Below, piece after piece: positions 24,101-36,100 of a stretch of DNA of 64,000 nucleotides. The notes beneath the pieces were generated by a model, which saw only the letters and a program-made list of their open reading frames with translations, did not search any database and was not told where the DNA came from. How positions within the stretch are numbered: the stretch's first letter is position 1; the number at the start of each line of letters is the position of its first letter. A program made the translations under genes and the position numbers. The stretch covers positions 20,638,260 through 20,702,259 of the forward strand of contig NC_136005.1 in NCBI RefSeq assembly GCF_048128805.1. Direction: 5' to 3'. The stretch comes from Centroberyx gerrardi. Its lineage: Eukaryota; Chordata; Actinopteri; Beryciformes; Berycidae.

Positions 24101-24617
24101 TTTGACCCTCTGCTATACTAATACACTAGTGTAACTACACTGTACAGACAAAGCGCTATGTGTTTCATATCAACATCAAAGGCACAGACATGATATTTCC
24201 TTTTTGCTACGTGTGCCCTCTGTTCCCTTTCCCATCCAAATACAGATTTACCAGTTCCATCCATTCATGTAACCTGAGTTTTCTTCTCCCTTTTTTCCTG
24301 TTTTTACTTACTAAGTATACGATTGTTTGTTTTTTATAGCTTAGCTTTCTGAGTTTTTTTTTAGTCCATGAGATGCTTCTATATGTTGCTTGCAAAGTTA
24401 CTTTTTACTCTGGTGCACTGCCGTTAGCACAGTACAGTGCTAGAAAATCTTATATATTATTTTGAAGGAGCGTATAGCATGTTTATTCCAGTTATACATT
24501 GATTGCATTCCGTTGCAGTAGAGAGCTGTTTTCCAGTCGGTCTCTGCACAGCACTGGTGGTGGGGAGTGTTGGGCACCGTCTGTGATGGAGTTAGTGCCC
24601 TCTGCTGGACAGGAGGT
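21122..24617. other. spacer between aminotransferase-like copy B and plcg1; probable plcg1 3' untranslated region at its right side
   Basis: No coding exon recognised. AATAAA signals on the minus strand at 24482-24487 (about 130 nt after the plcg1 stop) and at 22956-22961 (about 1.66 kb after it) are candidate plcg1 polyadenylation sites. The left part holds the promoter of copy B. Confidence 0.45.
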
Positions 24618-25008
24618 TTAGCTGCGCTTTGCTGCCACCTGCTGCCTCAGCTTCTCCCTCTTCTTCTTCTCCATCAGCCTGGAAGGATTGGATAAACTAC
24701 ATCAGTTTGTATGCAAAGGGATCATATTTGCACAAATTAATTTCAGGTGTTGGATATGTGTGTGCTCCATCAAGAGAAAGCAATGGTTGAACCTGCAGAA
24801 AATAAATTTTTTCCCCACCACCTAGGTCTAAAGAGTGCACAGTTTGACATTACATGATTTCTGAGTAATGCGGTCCTTCAAACTTTCAAAAATTCAAAAC
24901 ATTATCCCCACTTCCACTTGGGGCCACCAAAGTGTGAAGTTGAAGTGCAGCTAATTCAAAAGAATGTAGTAGAGTAGAGTAAAACATGCGTGTGCTCATC
25001 TGGTTTTA

Positions 25009-25048
<40 letters not shown>

Positions 25049-27951
25049 AATCACCTGCGGTTGCGAGCCTCCACAAGCTCGCTGAGCTGGTCCTGAGCCG
25101 CCCTGAGCTCCTCCAGACTCTGCTGGTAGCTGAGGTCCGCCGAGCCAGACCGCTCCAGAACCGACACCTGGTTGGACAGCTCACTGGTCCGATCCCGCAG
25201 CCGCTGGATGGATGTGTACAGGTTCTCATCGTCTTCCTCCTACAATCATTGGGGGGGGGGGGGGGGGGCAGAGAGCAGCACAGAGGTGGTCAGGTGGGAT
25301 GACATATCCAATATCACAAGGCCCAGCAAGTGAGGGAAATTAAGATCAGGGAAACTGTAAGTGGGTGCGTACCTTTGCATTGACAATCTCAATGTGGACC
25401 AGAAGTGAGGCCAACTCCAGCTCCTCGCTGTAGCTGTTTTTCAGAGGTACACTCCTATAGCCTGACAAGAGACAACACATGACAAAATCAATACATATGA
25501 CAGAGACACAAACACAATCAGAAACACTCACAAAAAGCCAAAGGTGCACCTAAGACCTATTTCTACAGATGTGCTTTTATGTAATGGTGTTTCTCTTTCT
25601 ACTACTGTTTCTTTGTTTTTGTTACCGTCTTTTTCTTGTATAACCCTTTTCTATGTCTATGAAAAGTGCTATACAAATACAAAGTTATAATTATTTGGAA
25701 TAAAATGAAAATACACTGGGTGCTCTTTTTAGAGGATAGGTATACTTTTAATATATGCAGGTGCTCTTCGCACAAGGGAAGAGACTGGTTAATAAAAAGC
25801 AGTCCAAAAGACTAAACAAAAGACTACGGTGTTCTAGGCACTCCAAAAGGTAAAGAGGAGGACTGAAGGCAGTTAAAGCATTAAGAGGCCTTTATTGTAA
25901 TGGCTTACCAACAGCTACATAGAAAAGTCACATTAAAAGAGACAGATGTTTAGACCAGGAGGTCTTAAGGTAGGTAAGGTAAGCAATAAGCCATTAGAAT
26001 AAACACCTCCTTCAGCCCTCCTCTTAGCCTAGAACACCACAGTCTTTTGGACTATTTTTTATTATCATAATTATTATTATTATTCCACACACCTGTTCGG
26101 AGTGAGCGGACAGGGTAGGTAGCCTGGGCCAGGAAGTTTGGATCACTGAACATGTCTTCCTCGTAGACGGTGAAGCGCAGAAAGGAGAAGGAGGAGTTGT
26201 GGATGTCAAACACAAACTGCTTCTGCACCCACACAGGATTCAGACCATTATCAGCTGGGAGAGGAAGGAAGAAATGACAATTACCATGTAGCCAGTGAAA
26301 TCATTCTTCATACAAATGATACTGAAATCCCAGCGCACACGCAAGATGCATCTCAATGAAAGGAAGAGGGGTGGAGGCTTTGCACCATCATGGCCACTGG
26401 TCAGCGAGCGTCTTACCAACAACGTCTGTCTTGCTCTTGCAGCTGTCGTGGTCAGCCCCGCAGATCTCCACCTCCACAAAGGGACAGACGATGCTGCGAC
26501 CGTTCTTAGGCAGATGACGGGCTCCCAGCACCTGAAACAGAAAGAGAGGTAGAGTGTGAGACATAACTAAGGAACGTGGAAACGGATACAACACTGGGAA
26601 TATCACAGAGTGTGGCAAGACTGTCAAATGAATCCCTCTACCAGAGTTCAATTCCAGGCTATGGAACTTTTTTTTTTTTACTTTGATCCCACCAGAGCCC
26701 TCTCTGCTCTCCCCAATTCATAATATGGCACCCAAGGCAACCTTCTCGCTCCCCTATCAAACAATGTAAAGTAGCCCCAATTAGTGAATCTGACCTGTAG
26801 CTGGATGGTGATTGGCTCCACACGCAAGGTGTCCTTGTCGAAAGGGTCGAAGGCATCATCCCTCATGATGTCAGGCTGGGGCACATAGCCGCTCCCGCCT
26901 CCCAGCATGAACAAGGCCTGGTTCAGCTGCATGGGTTTATCTACGTTTACACAAACACACACATTCACTTACATATTCATTAAACACAAGTTTTGTGCCA
27001 GTGTCTCATTTAATGGTTCGGTTACAGCTTTGAATTACAGTTAGTACATTTTGTTGTCTTGCACTGAAGAATTATACGGCAATATCCAATATCCACCTCT
27101 TCTCCCAGAGTTATTGACACACACACACACACACACACACTGACCGGGGGTCTGGAAGTTGAGTGCGACCAGCTGGGAGCCGCAGAGCCACATGGGCAGG
27201 GGGTCGTAGTTGGATGAGTCCAGCCTCTGTCCTCGGGGATAAACTCTGGAAAGCTGACGACGGTTGTACTGCAGGAAGCGCTTCCCTCGGCCTCGCGTCG
27301 CAAACTTCTCTGCCTTGGTCTCCGGGAACGAGGACATGTCCCGGTAACACGCCCTCTCAGTCCCGATCTCTGGAAACAGCAGGAAGTTCAAGAGAAGATC
27401 ACGCACACACACAAACAAGTAGGCTACATACTGTATGTGTCATGGTGAAGTTCGGGGCAGCTGAAATCATGCTAGAGATTTTATTTCTTCATAACGTGAG
27501 TGTAATTATGGCTTTACGACAGACAGAGACACAGGAGAAGAACAGAGGGATGTTGGTTCCTTACTCTCCTCGTTGAAGGGGACGGGCCTGCAGTAAACCA
27601 CCAGCTCAGACAGCTCCACGGCGATCTTCTTCCTCCTCTCCATCTGCTTCTCCTCCTGCATCTGTTACCATGGAGATAAGCCAGCCACAGCATCAACACA
27701 GCACCTCTATACTGACCATGTGCAAGTCTGTCTACTGTCTGTCTACTGTCTACGTGTAAGTTAGAGGCGACACCTGTATGGAAATTCCTTGTCAATATTA
27801 GTTACTTTTTACCGATATAAATATTAATGAACGATGGTAATTTTAAAGTAAGTGAAAATCCCTTTCAATCCCTTTGTTCAAGTAAAAGTACATCAAGTCC
27901 AAGTGTTTTACAGGAGGATAATGAGTTGGCTAGCCTGATCTCGTCGGGCAG

Positions 27952-27997
<46 letters not shown>

Positions 27998-30173
27998 ATG
28001 TGTGTTGAGCAGCATAGCACTGACCCGTGCATCAGCGTTCTGCGCGGCCTCTCGGATCTTGCCGACCCAGCCGGTGAGGTCCTCCAGGCTGTCGGCCGCC
28101 ACGTCCAGGGACTGGACCGGGTGAGAAGACAGCTGCTGGGAGTGGACCGTGAACACATAGGGCCGGGAACTCTTCCCATCCTTCAAAACCACTGGACAGA
28201 TGGAGGGATGGATGGAGAGAGGGAGGGAGAAATCGCTGTAAGTTATCGTGTTGATCTGTTGTTTCGGTCTAACGGACCAGGCACTAGAGGCAGCTTGTCT
28301 ACTGACAGTCTCCTGGGTTGACAGTTTTTGACAATTTTGGAACTGGCAATTGGATGTTGGCGTCCGATTGATTGACCACCAATCATAATTGTCCGATAAA
28401 CGTTAACCGTGGATCAGGAAAGCAGTCAAACATATGCTGTAAAAAGCAGCAGAACGGTAGCAGCATAGGCATGTCCTCAGTCATCAAGCACACACAAACA
28501 TGTAATTACTATATTTGGATAAAACCTATGATTTATTTACACATGGATAGGCCAGCTATGTCACACAGCCATAAGAACAAACTGTTAAACGGAATTTTAT
28601 TATTTACTGTATGCTTGCTGTTCACTTTTACATGATGTGCCACTGTAAGTAGAAAGTCTGGGTAAAATGCATCATGTCAATATTATACCTGGTCCATTGG
28701 TATAACTTAATGCTGTATATTACCTCTGTCTACCACAGACACGTTTTCCAGACTCACCGACATGGCAGGTGGGTACATCTATGAAGCCCTTGAGGAACGT
28801 GCCCAGAGGGCTGTTCTCTGTGGACTGTGCCAAGATAAAATAAATGAAAAGAAAAAAAGAAAATTGATCAAAGATTGGAAAAGTAGATTATGCATTGAGG
28901 TTATGTTTTACGCATGTATCGCAACTTACTGTTTCATCTGGCTCTCTGGTGGGAGAGCTGGACACCTCCTCCACATAGTTGGCAGGGAACCACAGCTGTT
29001 TCTTGCCTCCATAGTCGCCTCGCCACCTAGGGACGCCAAACACAGTAATGACAAGATAGAGATGACGTGGAAGGAGATAAGACTGTGTAACAGACACACA
29101 GAAAGTCACATGCAATCCAATTTTGCATGATAGATTTAAGACATAGTAAAAAAATTAACAAAAATAAAACACACTCACCAGCCTCCCTCCTGCTTGTCTA
29201 CGTTGAGGATGAGAGCCTGTTTGGGGAAGCACAGCTCGTCTTCCCTCTGAGCGCGGTAGTCATACAGGGCCTTCACCGTACACTGCAACACACATCATGA
29301 GGAGCATAAGGCTGACTTTGTCTTTATCTTTCTATCTATCACTGCTCCACTGCTAACATAACATACACACTAATCTTGCACTGGCTTCACAGTACAAGAA
29401 CATGTGGATAGCGTGGGTGTGCCCGTACTACGAGTAGGGATCAATTGATTTTTAATTCAAACTGAAACTGTTGTTTATCACATACAAGAATCATTTTACC
29501 TGTATGGGTTAAATTTACTAATCACTTCGTGCATCGATTGAACTGAAAGTCAAATCAACTTACATAAAACCCTAGACTACACATGTCTACACCAAACGTT
29601 TGAGTGTGTTTGAACAATCTCACTTACCCGTGCTGTTGGCATCTTATTGGCCTCGACATAGAAATGAGGAGTGCGAACCTCATACAATGCCCCATAGTCA
29701 AGCTCCTGAGAAATACAAAACAAATAATAAAAGTTACTTTTATATCTATCTATTGCTGCTGTTTTGACAAACTCCAATTTTTGCATTTTTGTATTTATTT
29801 TTTTATTTGAATTAAGTGTTGAAATGGATTGAGAAGGTTGACTTTTTTGGTGATGGCAGGTTCCCATCCAACCGCAGTGTTATACTTGACCACTACTTGA
29901 CTTGATGTCTGTGTGGCTCTAGGAGGCTTGAGATTAAAGCCCAGTTACACTGACTAGTGTTTGACTAACCGTGGTGCCCATGCGGTCCAGGGTGTCCTCA
30001 TTGATGGGGTAACGGAGCCTCATCTTGCGGTAGAGAGGGTGTTTCTCATAGTAGCTGACCAGATCCACCAGGCTCTCAAACTCCGCTGAACTGCCCAGCA
30101 TGAAGAGACGACCTTCCTGCTGGATACGACAGTGTTTGATCTTACCCTCCGCCCTGCGGAGAGAGAGAGAGAT

Positions 30174-30218
<45 letters not shown>

Positions 30219-33099
30219 AATTGTCAGGAAGGATCAATGACATAGTTCACAAAAACTGAATTCAGAAGCAGATTTTCGATCAGACAGGTATATTCCAAAA
30301 TGTAACATATTCACTTTGGAAGAAACTAATTATCTGAATTGTGAAATGCTACCAATCAATTTGAAAGAATAGCTGTCAGAATATTAAATGGGGGATAACT
30401 TGTTTTGGAACGAAACTTGGTACCACTTTATTTGGATAGTCCAATGTTGAGATTCAGCTATCAGGTGACAAAAAATAGATGTTCAGCAAAGTGTCACAAG
30501 CCTATTTGCTATAGACTATGGTAACCCTAACCCTGACCTTAGCCCAACCTCAATCCTAACCCTGACCCCATTTTTAATGCTGAGTAAATGCTGTTGTCAT
30601 GTCATCCTTCAGTGTGTGTGCATGCTCTACCTGAAAGAGATGGCGTAGGAGTTGAGTTCGCTGCGTTTTCGCACCAAGAAAGCTCCATCTCTGGGCACAC
30701 GCATCAGCATGTGCTCAGCCTGGACACGGGACAGACTGGAATGGAACCACCTGGACAACAGAAAACTATTCTATAACAAACTTATATAACAAACGTAATT
30801 TTCGCTTTCTCTCTCTCACTTAATTTGGTATCTTTCTAATTCATTCATCCATTCATTCAGTTTTTCTCCATACAAAGCCATAACTCGTACTCTCATACTC
30901 ATTCTCTTTGCACGCTCACTCACTCTCTGCTCTCGTGCGCGTTGGGCTGCGGCACGGGGCTGCCGAGCCTCATCTCAAACTCATTGCAGCGGAGAGGCGT
31001 GTCTCTGTAGTGGCAGATGAGGCGGTAGAGGCTGTCAAACACCAGGTTGTCGGTCAGGTAGAAACGGGTGGAGCCGGACTCCTGACGCGAGTGGATCCTG
31101 CAGTGCTGGACACGGCCAGAACGCCTGGATGGGTGAGACAGGAGTGAGTCAATACATCCATTTTTACCACTCAGAAAGCTTTGAGAGGCTTGAGAGAAGA
31201 CAGACAGCGGCTGAAATCTGTGACTTCTTGAACTTCCTCTCCTTCACAAAATCATTTTAGATCCGGGGGGGAAAACTGATGACAGACAGAAAATGCAGGA
31301 AGAGAAATGCGACACCATAGCATCCAATATGCAATGCAGCCTCTTTATATTGAGCTCTCTTCTCTTTTTTATATGGATTTGTTGTCATATTGATTGCTGT
31401 CAACCAGTTCAGTAGCTGTGCTTATCCAGTTTTAAGTTTAGATATTTAATAAGGCCTATGGATCTTTGTGTCTCAACCACTGCAATCCACCATGAAAAAA
31501 AAACTCCCCTCTTAATTCTTCAGCTCTGCTCTTCTCTTCTTTCTACTAGATTCTTGTTTTCTAACTCTCTTCTTAATTCTTGTCTATTTTCATCTTATTT
31601 TTTCTCCACTACTATCCTATACATTTGTTTCTACTTTTAGTTCTTCTCTGATTTCCTTTCAGTTCTTCTCTAATTTCCACTTAATTCTTTTCCTCTACTC
31701 TCCTCTTAATTTCTCTCCCTTCTCTTCTCCATTGGGAAAATGAACCAGAAAAACATCTGAGATTCCTGTAGAGAAGGGCGCTGCGCGGCACGACTGACCA
31801 GAAGGAGAGGGTGTAGTCGCCAACGAATGTCTCACTCTCCCGAACCAGGAAGGTGCCGTCTTTAGCCCCGCCCTCACAGTACTCCTGCAGGAGCTTCTCG
31901 GCCACCTGTCGTCCGTCGCGCCCCCCACCCAGCTTCCCATGGAACCAGCGCTCCGCACAGTGCTGCTCGTTGTTGTTGCACTCCTGCAGTAGTAGAGGAA
32001 AGAGGGAGGAGGAGGAAGAGGAGAGAGGAAAACCGAGGAGAGGCAGAGAAAGGAGCAGAGAATGAAACGAGGTAAGTCAAAGTAAATATGATGAAGTTTG
32101 CGTACAGCATGCTTAAATTTGGTGATTCCTCTATTAAAGGAAAAATCTTGAGGGTACTAAAATAAATTTGTATCCACTTTCCTTCAACCTGCTTCGTCTA
32201 GTTTTATTTCAGTTAGTGATGTCCTACATGTCCCAGAATGCCTTTGACAACCCCCAAAGGGTGTGAACTTATTGCATTCAATACATGTAGGTGGAGAGAG
32301 TAGTAGTGATGCTGATAGCGATAGTGACAGCACAGTAACAAGAAGAGAGTGAGTTTTTTCCAGTCGAGATTTGCACCCCTTGCTTAAAATACGTCTTGTC
32401 TAAAATATGTCTTGTGGCTGCACTGCATTCTGGTCTGTTGAGGCTGCTGTCAACAGAGAAATTGGTCTCTCTGCCTCTCCTACGATGGATTTCTCCCTGT
32501 ATGATTGTTCAACGTCTGTGCAAAACGTTGAGTTTAGAAAGAAGCCGTTGCTCTTTCATTCTGAGGGTCTGACACCAGAACCTGATGTTTACGGTTGATG
32601 TTTCAGTCAGCTGAAACTTTTTTCTGCTATCAAACTCCATTGTAGCTGTACTGGAAATTTCTCAATGCGACGTTCTTGTGGCCAGTTAGCCTCTGGAATA
32701 TGTAAATACACCACCAAACAACAACATGGACCCAGAATTGCAAGGTACATCACCAATAGCTGTTTTTTAACAGTGTTGAAGTGTTTTAGGGTGGATTTTT
32801 CCAGAATAAGAACAAGGAATACAATAACGAATGTCAAAACTGTACCTCTTGTAACATCACCATCATCATCACTACCTCTCATCATCCTTATCATTACCAT
32901 CATCATTACATCATCAATAGCTCCTTCCATCCTCATCATCACAACCACCAACTTCAGCATGACGACCATCATCAGCATCGTTACCTCTTTCCCTTCATCC
33001 TCCTCTTCTTCGTCAGTCGTCTGGTAGTGAGACGTCTCCTCTGAGTAGTAGATCTTATTACTGGTCAGGACAAAATAGTGTGGAGTCCATGTCTGTAAG

Positions 33100-33137
<38 letters not shown>

Positions 33138-36100
33138 AATAACGTCTCAGTAACGTACTACATTCATCGTCATTCTCCGTCACCACATACATGCACACAC
33201 AACACACACTCACATGGTCAATGGGGTCTTCGAGGTAAAGGATGCCGTTCCTCAGGGAGTTGCTGATGTCGTTTTCAGAGTAGCTGGCTGACGTCACCTC
33301 TTCATACAGAGTACCTTCCACCAGTTTCTTGTGCTGTGACACATTGAGAAACGTAACTACACCCGTCTGTTCATTGAAAATTAAGATAATGTGAGAGCTT
33401 TTTGCCTGCGTGTGTATTGTTAAATAAGCGCACAAACACAGTGTTGGGACTCGCTGACATGGCCAGGATTAAGGCTGGGCAATTATTCTATATCATCATT
33501 TATCGTCTTTCAGTGGAATCATATTGTGATTCCACTGAAATTAACCTCGGCCATCTGGATGAAGGACGGCCACTCTAACCACTCAGCCACCCTACTGCTG
33601 AGCTAGACTAGGTATGTGTGTTTGTGTGTGTGTGTGAACCTTGATGAGGATCTTCCTGCGGAGCTGTTGCGGCGAGGGCAGCTCCTCTGCATTGTTGTCG
33701 ACTGGCTTGGTGAGCAGCAGATCTCCAAACACCTTCTTAAAGTGGGTGGCCATGTTCCTCTGTTGGACCACACTGCAGTGGTCCTCTATGGACAGGATCA
33801 CAGGGTACCTGCACACACACACAACAGCACAGGTCAGGCTGCTGTTGTAGTAATATAATGTGATACTCTAATGATCGCCGCCTAAGTCAGTGGAATACCC
33901 TCACAGTCCACTTACTCAGACGTGACAAAAGCGTGTTCTTTGATAGTGTGCAGCACATCCAGGAATTTGATCTTGGAGGTTAAGGTGTGGCCATGGTAGA
34001 TGATTGGCAGGTCATCAGGTCCATCCCAGCAGTCCACTAAGATGCAGAAAACACAGAATTAGGTGAATCCAAAAACCATTCAGTTTTCTTTGCGAATTAA
34101 AATCCAGTCAAAACTCTTACGTTCAATGCAGCGACAGCCCATCCTCAGACAGCGGGCATAGGCTTCTAGAGATGACTCACTGGAAAACTGGTCACCTGTC
34201 AGGTAGCTGGGAGGACGAGAACATGGGTACAAGCTCATTAGAGCAGCGGTTCTCAAAGTGGGATCCGTGGGCCCTCAGCGGTCCTTCAGGGGGATCCAGG
34301 GGTCCCCAGTAAAATGAAGAATAGTTTAATTTCACTAGAAATTACATAATGTGTAAGAATGACTATTCTAATCATAGGTTTCGGTCTAACCACTACTATT
34401 TCCCCACAGTGTAAACAGTTACACAACTCAATACTAACTCAACAACAACAAAAATCTTCTTATATGGAGGTTTCTGGGACAAACTCTTTTGAGAGAGGGA
34501 GACAGAAAGAGAGAGAGAGAGACCTACGTGTTGTGTGAGGAGGAGATCCAGTACTGGGACAGAGGTTTTTTCATGTCATCAGGAACAACAGGTGAAGGTC
34601 GAGGGTCACACACAGAATTCTCTTTAGAGAACAAGAAGGTCAGGAACTAGGAAAAGAGAGTGAGTGAAAAGATCAGACCGCAAAGTGGAAAGAAGCGTGT
34701 ATCGCCACAGTTTATGTGGTGTCAGTGTTTGTGTGTGTGTGTGTGTGTCACCTCATCAAGTTGTAGCATTGGCTCAGGCTGGGGTCCACCCCTCAGGTAC
34801 CCCATGAGGAACTCTCTGACACGACTCAAATCAGACGCCCAGGACTCCTGAGACGAATGAAATAAAGAGATGAGCGCAGTAAGTAAATTAGAGAGTATTA
34901 TCGGTGTTGTAGAGAGGGGAGTTGGGTTTGTTCAGTACCTTCTGGTCCATCTGTAAAAACTTCTGGAAGTCGTAGAGAGAGATCTGACAAAGTTCTGGTC
35001 TGTCAACATTCCTAAAAAGACAACGATTTTCAGTCAGAGAGGAGAACTGGATGCCAGATGGCAGAGGAGTGAAAGTACGAGCGAATAAGATGAGCAGAGG
35101 AGAGAGAGAAGTGTAGAACGCTAGAATAAGAGTGCGAGGAGACACGATTCATTACATAAATAAAGACTTACTTACTATTAAGAGAACATATGAGTGTCTT
35201 GCAAAAACCCTCTAAATCTAATTATGCCAATTACACCTTTTTCTTTTTTTACTGTAATGTCTCCAGTATGAAGAAAATGTTTCACATCCCTGGAACCGAG
35301 ACAGTCCATTCAGATGCTTTGTAAAATGGCAAAAACACATGGAACAGTTTTACTTTTTTTGGATGCAAAAGGTTTCTTCAGGACACTGATAAAGTGAGAC
35401 GATCTGTTTTAAAGAGAAAGTAGGGAGGTGGAAGGACAAGGGCGAGGAACATGAAGAGGAGCGACAGGTAGTAGAGGGAGAGGAGGTGGAGGTGGAGGGA
35501 CTCACCGGAGAGGGAAGGAGAGTTCCAGCTGCTCAATAATCTGGGGAACGGAGGGGAGGAGCCAGGTGACGAACAGGAGGGAGGGAGCCAGGTGAAGCAT
35601 AAACAGCAAAGTACATAGTGAGCGCGGTGTGCTATGTGGGTGTGTGTGTATGCGTGCATGCAAACACAGAATTGATACTCACGCTCCTCTGTGCGTCAAA
35701 CATCAGTGTTCTGTAGAGCTGTGCAAAGTTGGGGTACGAGAGGTCACTCCTGGCCTCCACCTCCTGCGTAAACAGCAATATAGTCAGATCACTCCAAGGT
35801 GATGTTGTCCTGTCTTCCCTTAACCATGAGTGAACATTTACCAATATGCAGGATCTGATGTAACTATCGCTTGTCCTGTTTGGGTGAGCATCTATGGGGA
35901 AACCAGGCTTGGATGCTATAGGAAAGGGGCGGGGCTATCAAGTGGAAACCTCCAATCACAGATTCATTGATTTAGGCCCATGTCACCTCCAGAAGGCTCA
36001 AGAGTAAGTTCTGGCGTCCCACACCCGCTCTCAACACTGATCAGAACTATCCTCATTCGCTCTTAATCTACACTTATGCTGTGTTCACATTGTGGCAGCA

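Noticed and set aside
32607-33131. Acidic, Met/Val-rich extension of plcg1 exon 15
   Set aside because: It is read-through of the donor into a degenerate CAT-repeat intron; the correct exon ends at 32985.
33541-33602. Possible tRNA gene
   Set aside because: A good A box but no B box, anticodon arm or terminator; it fits a SINE head.
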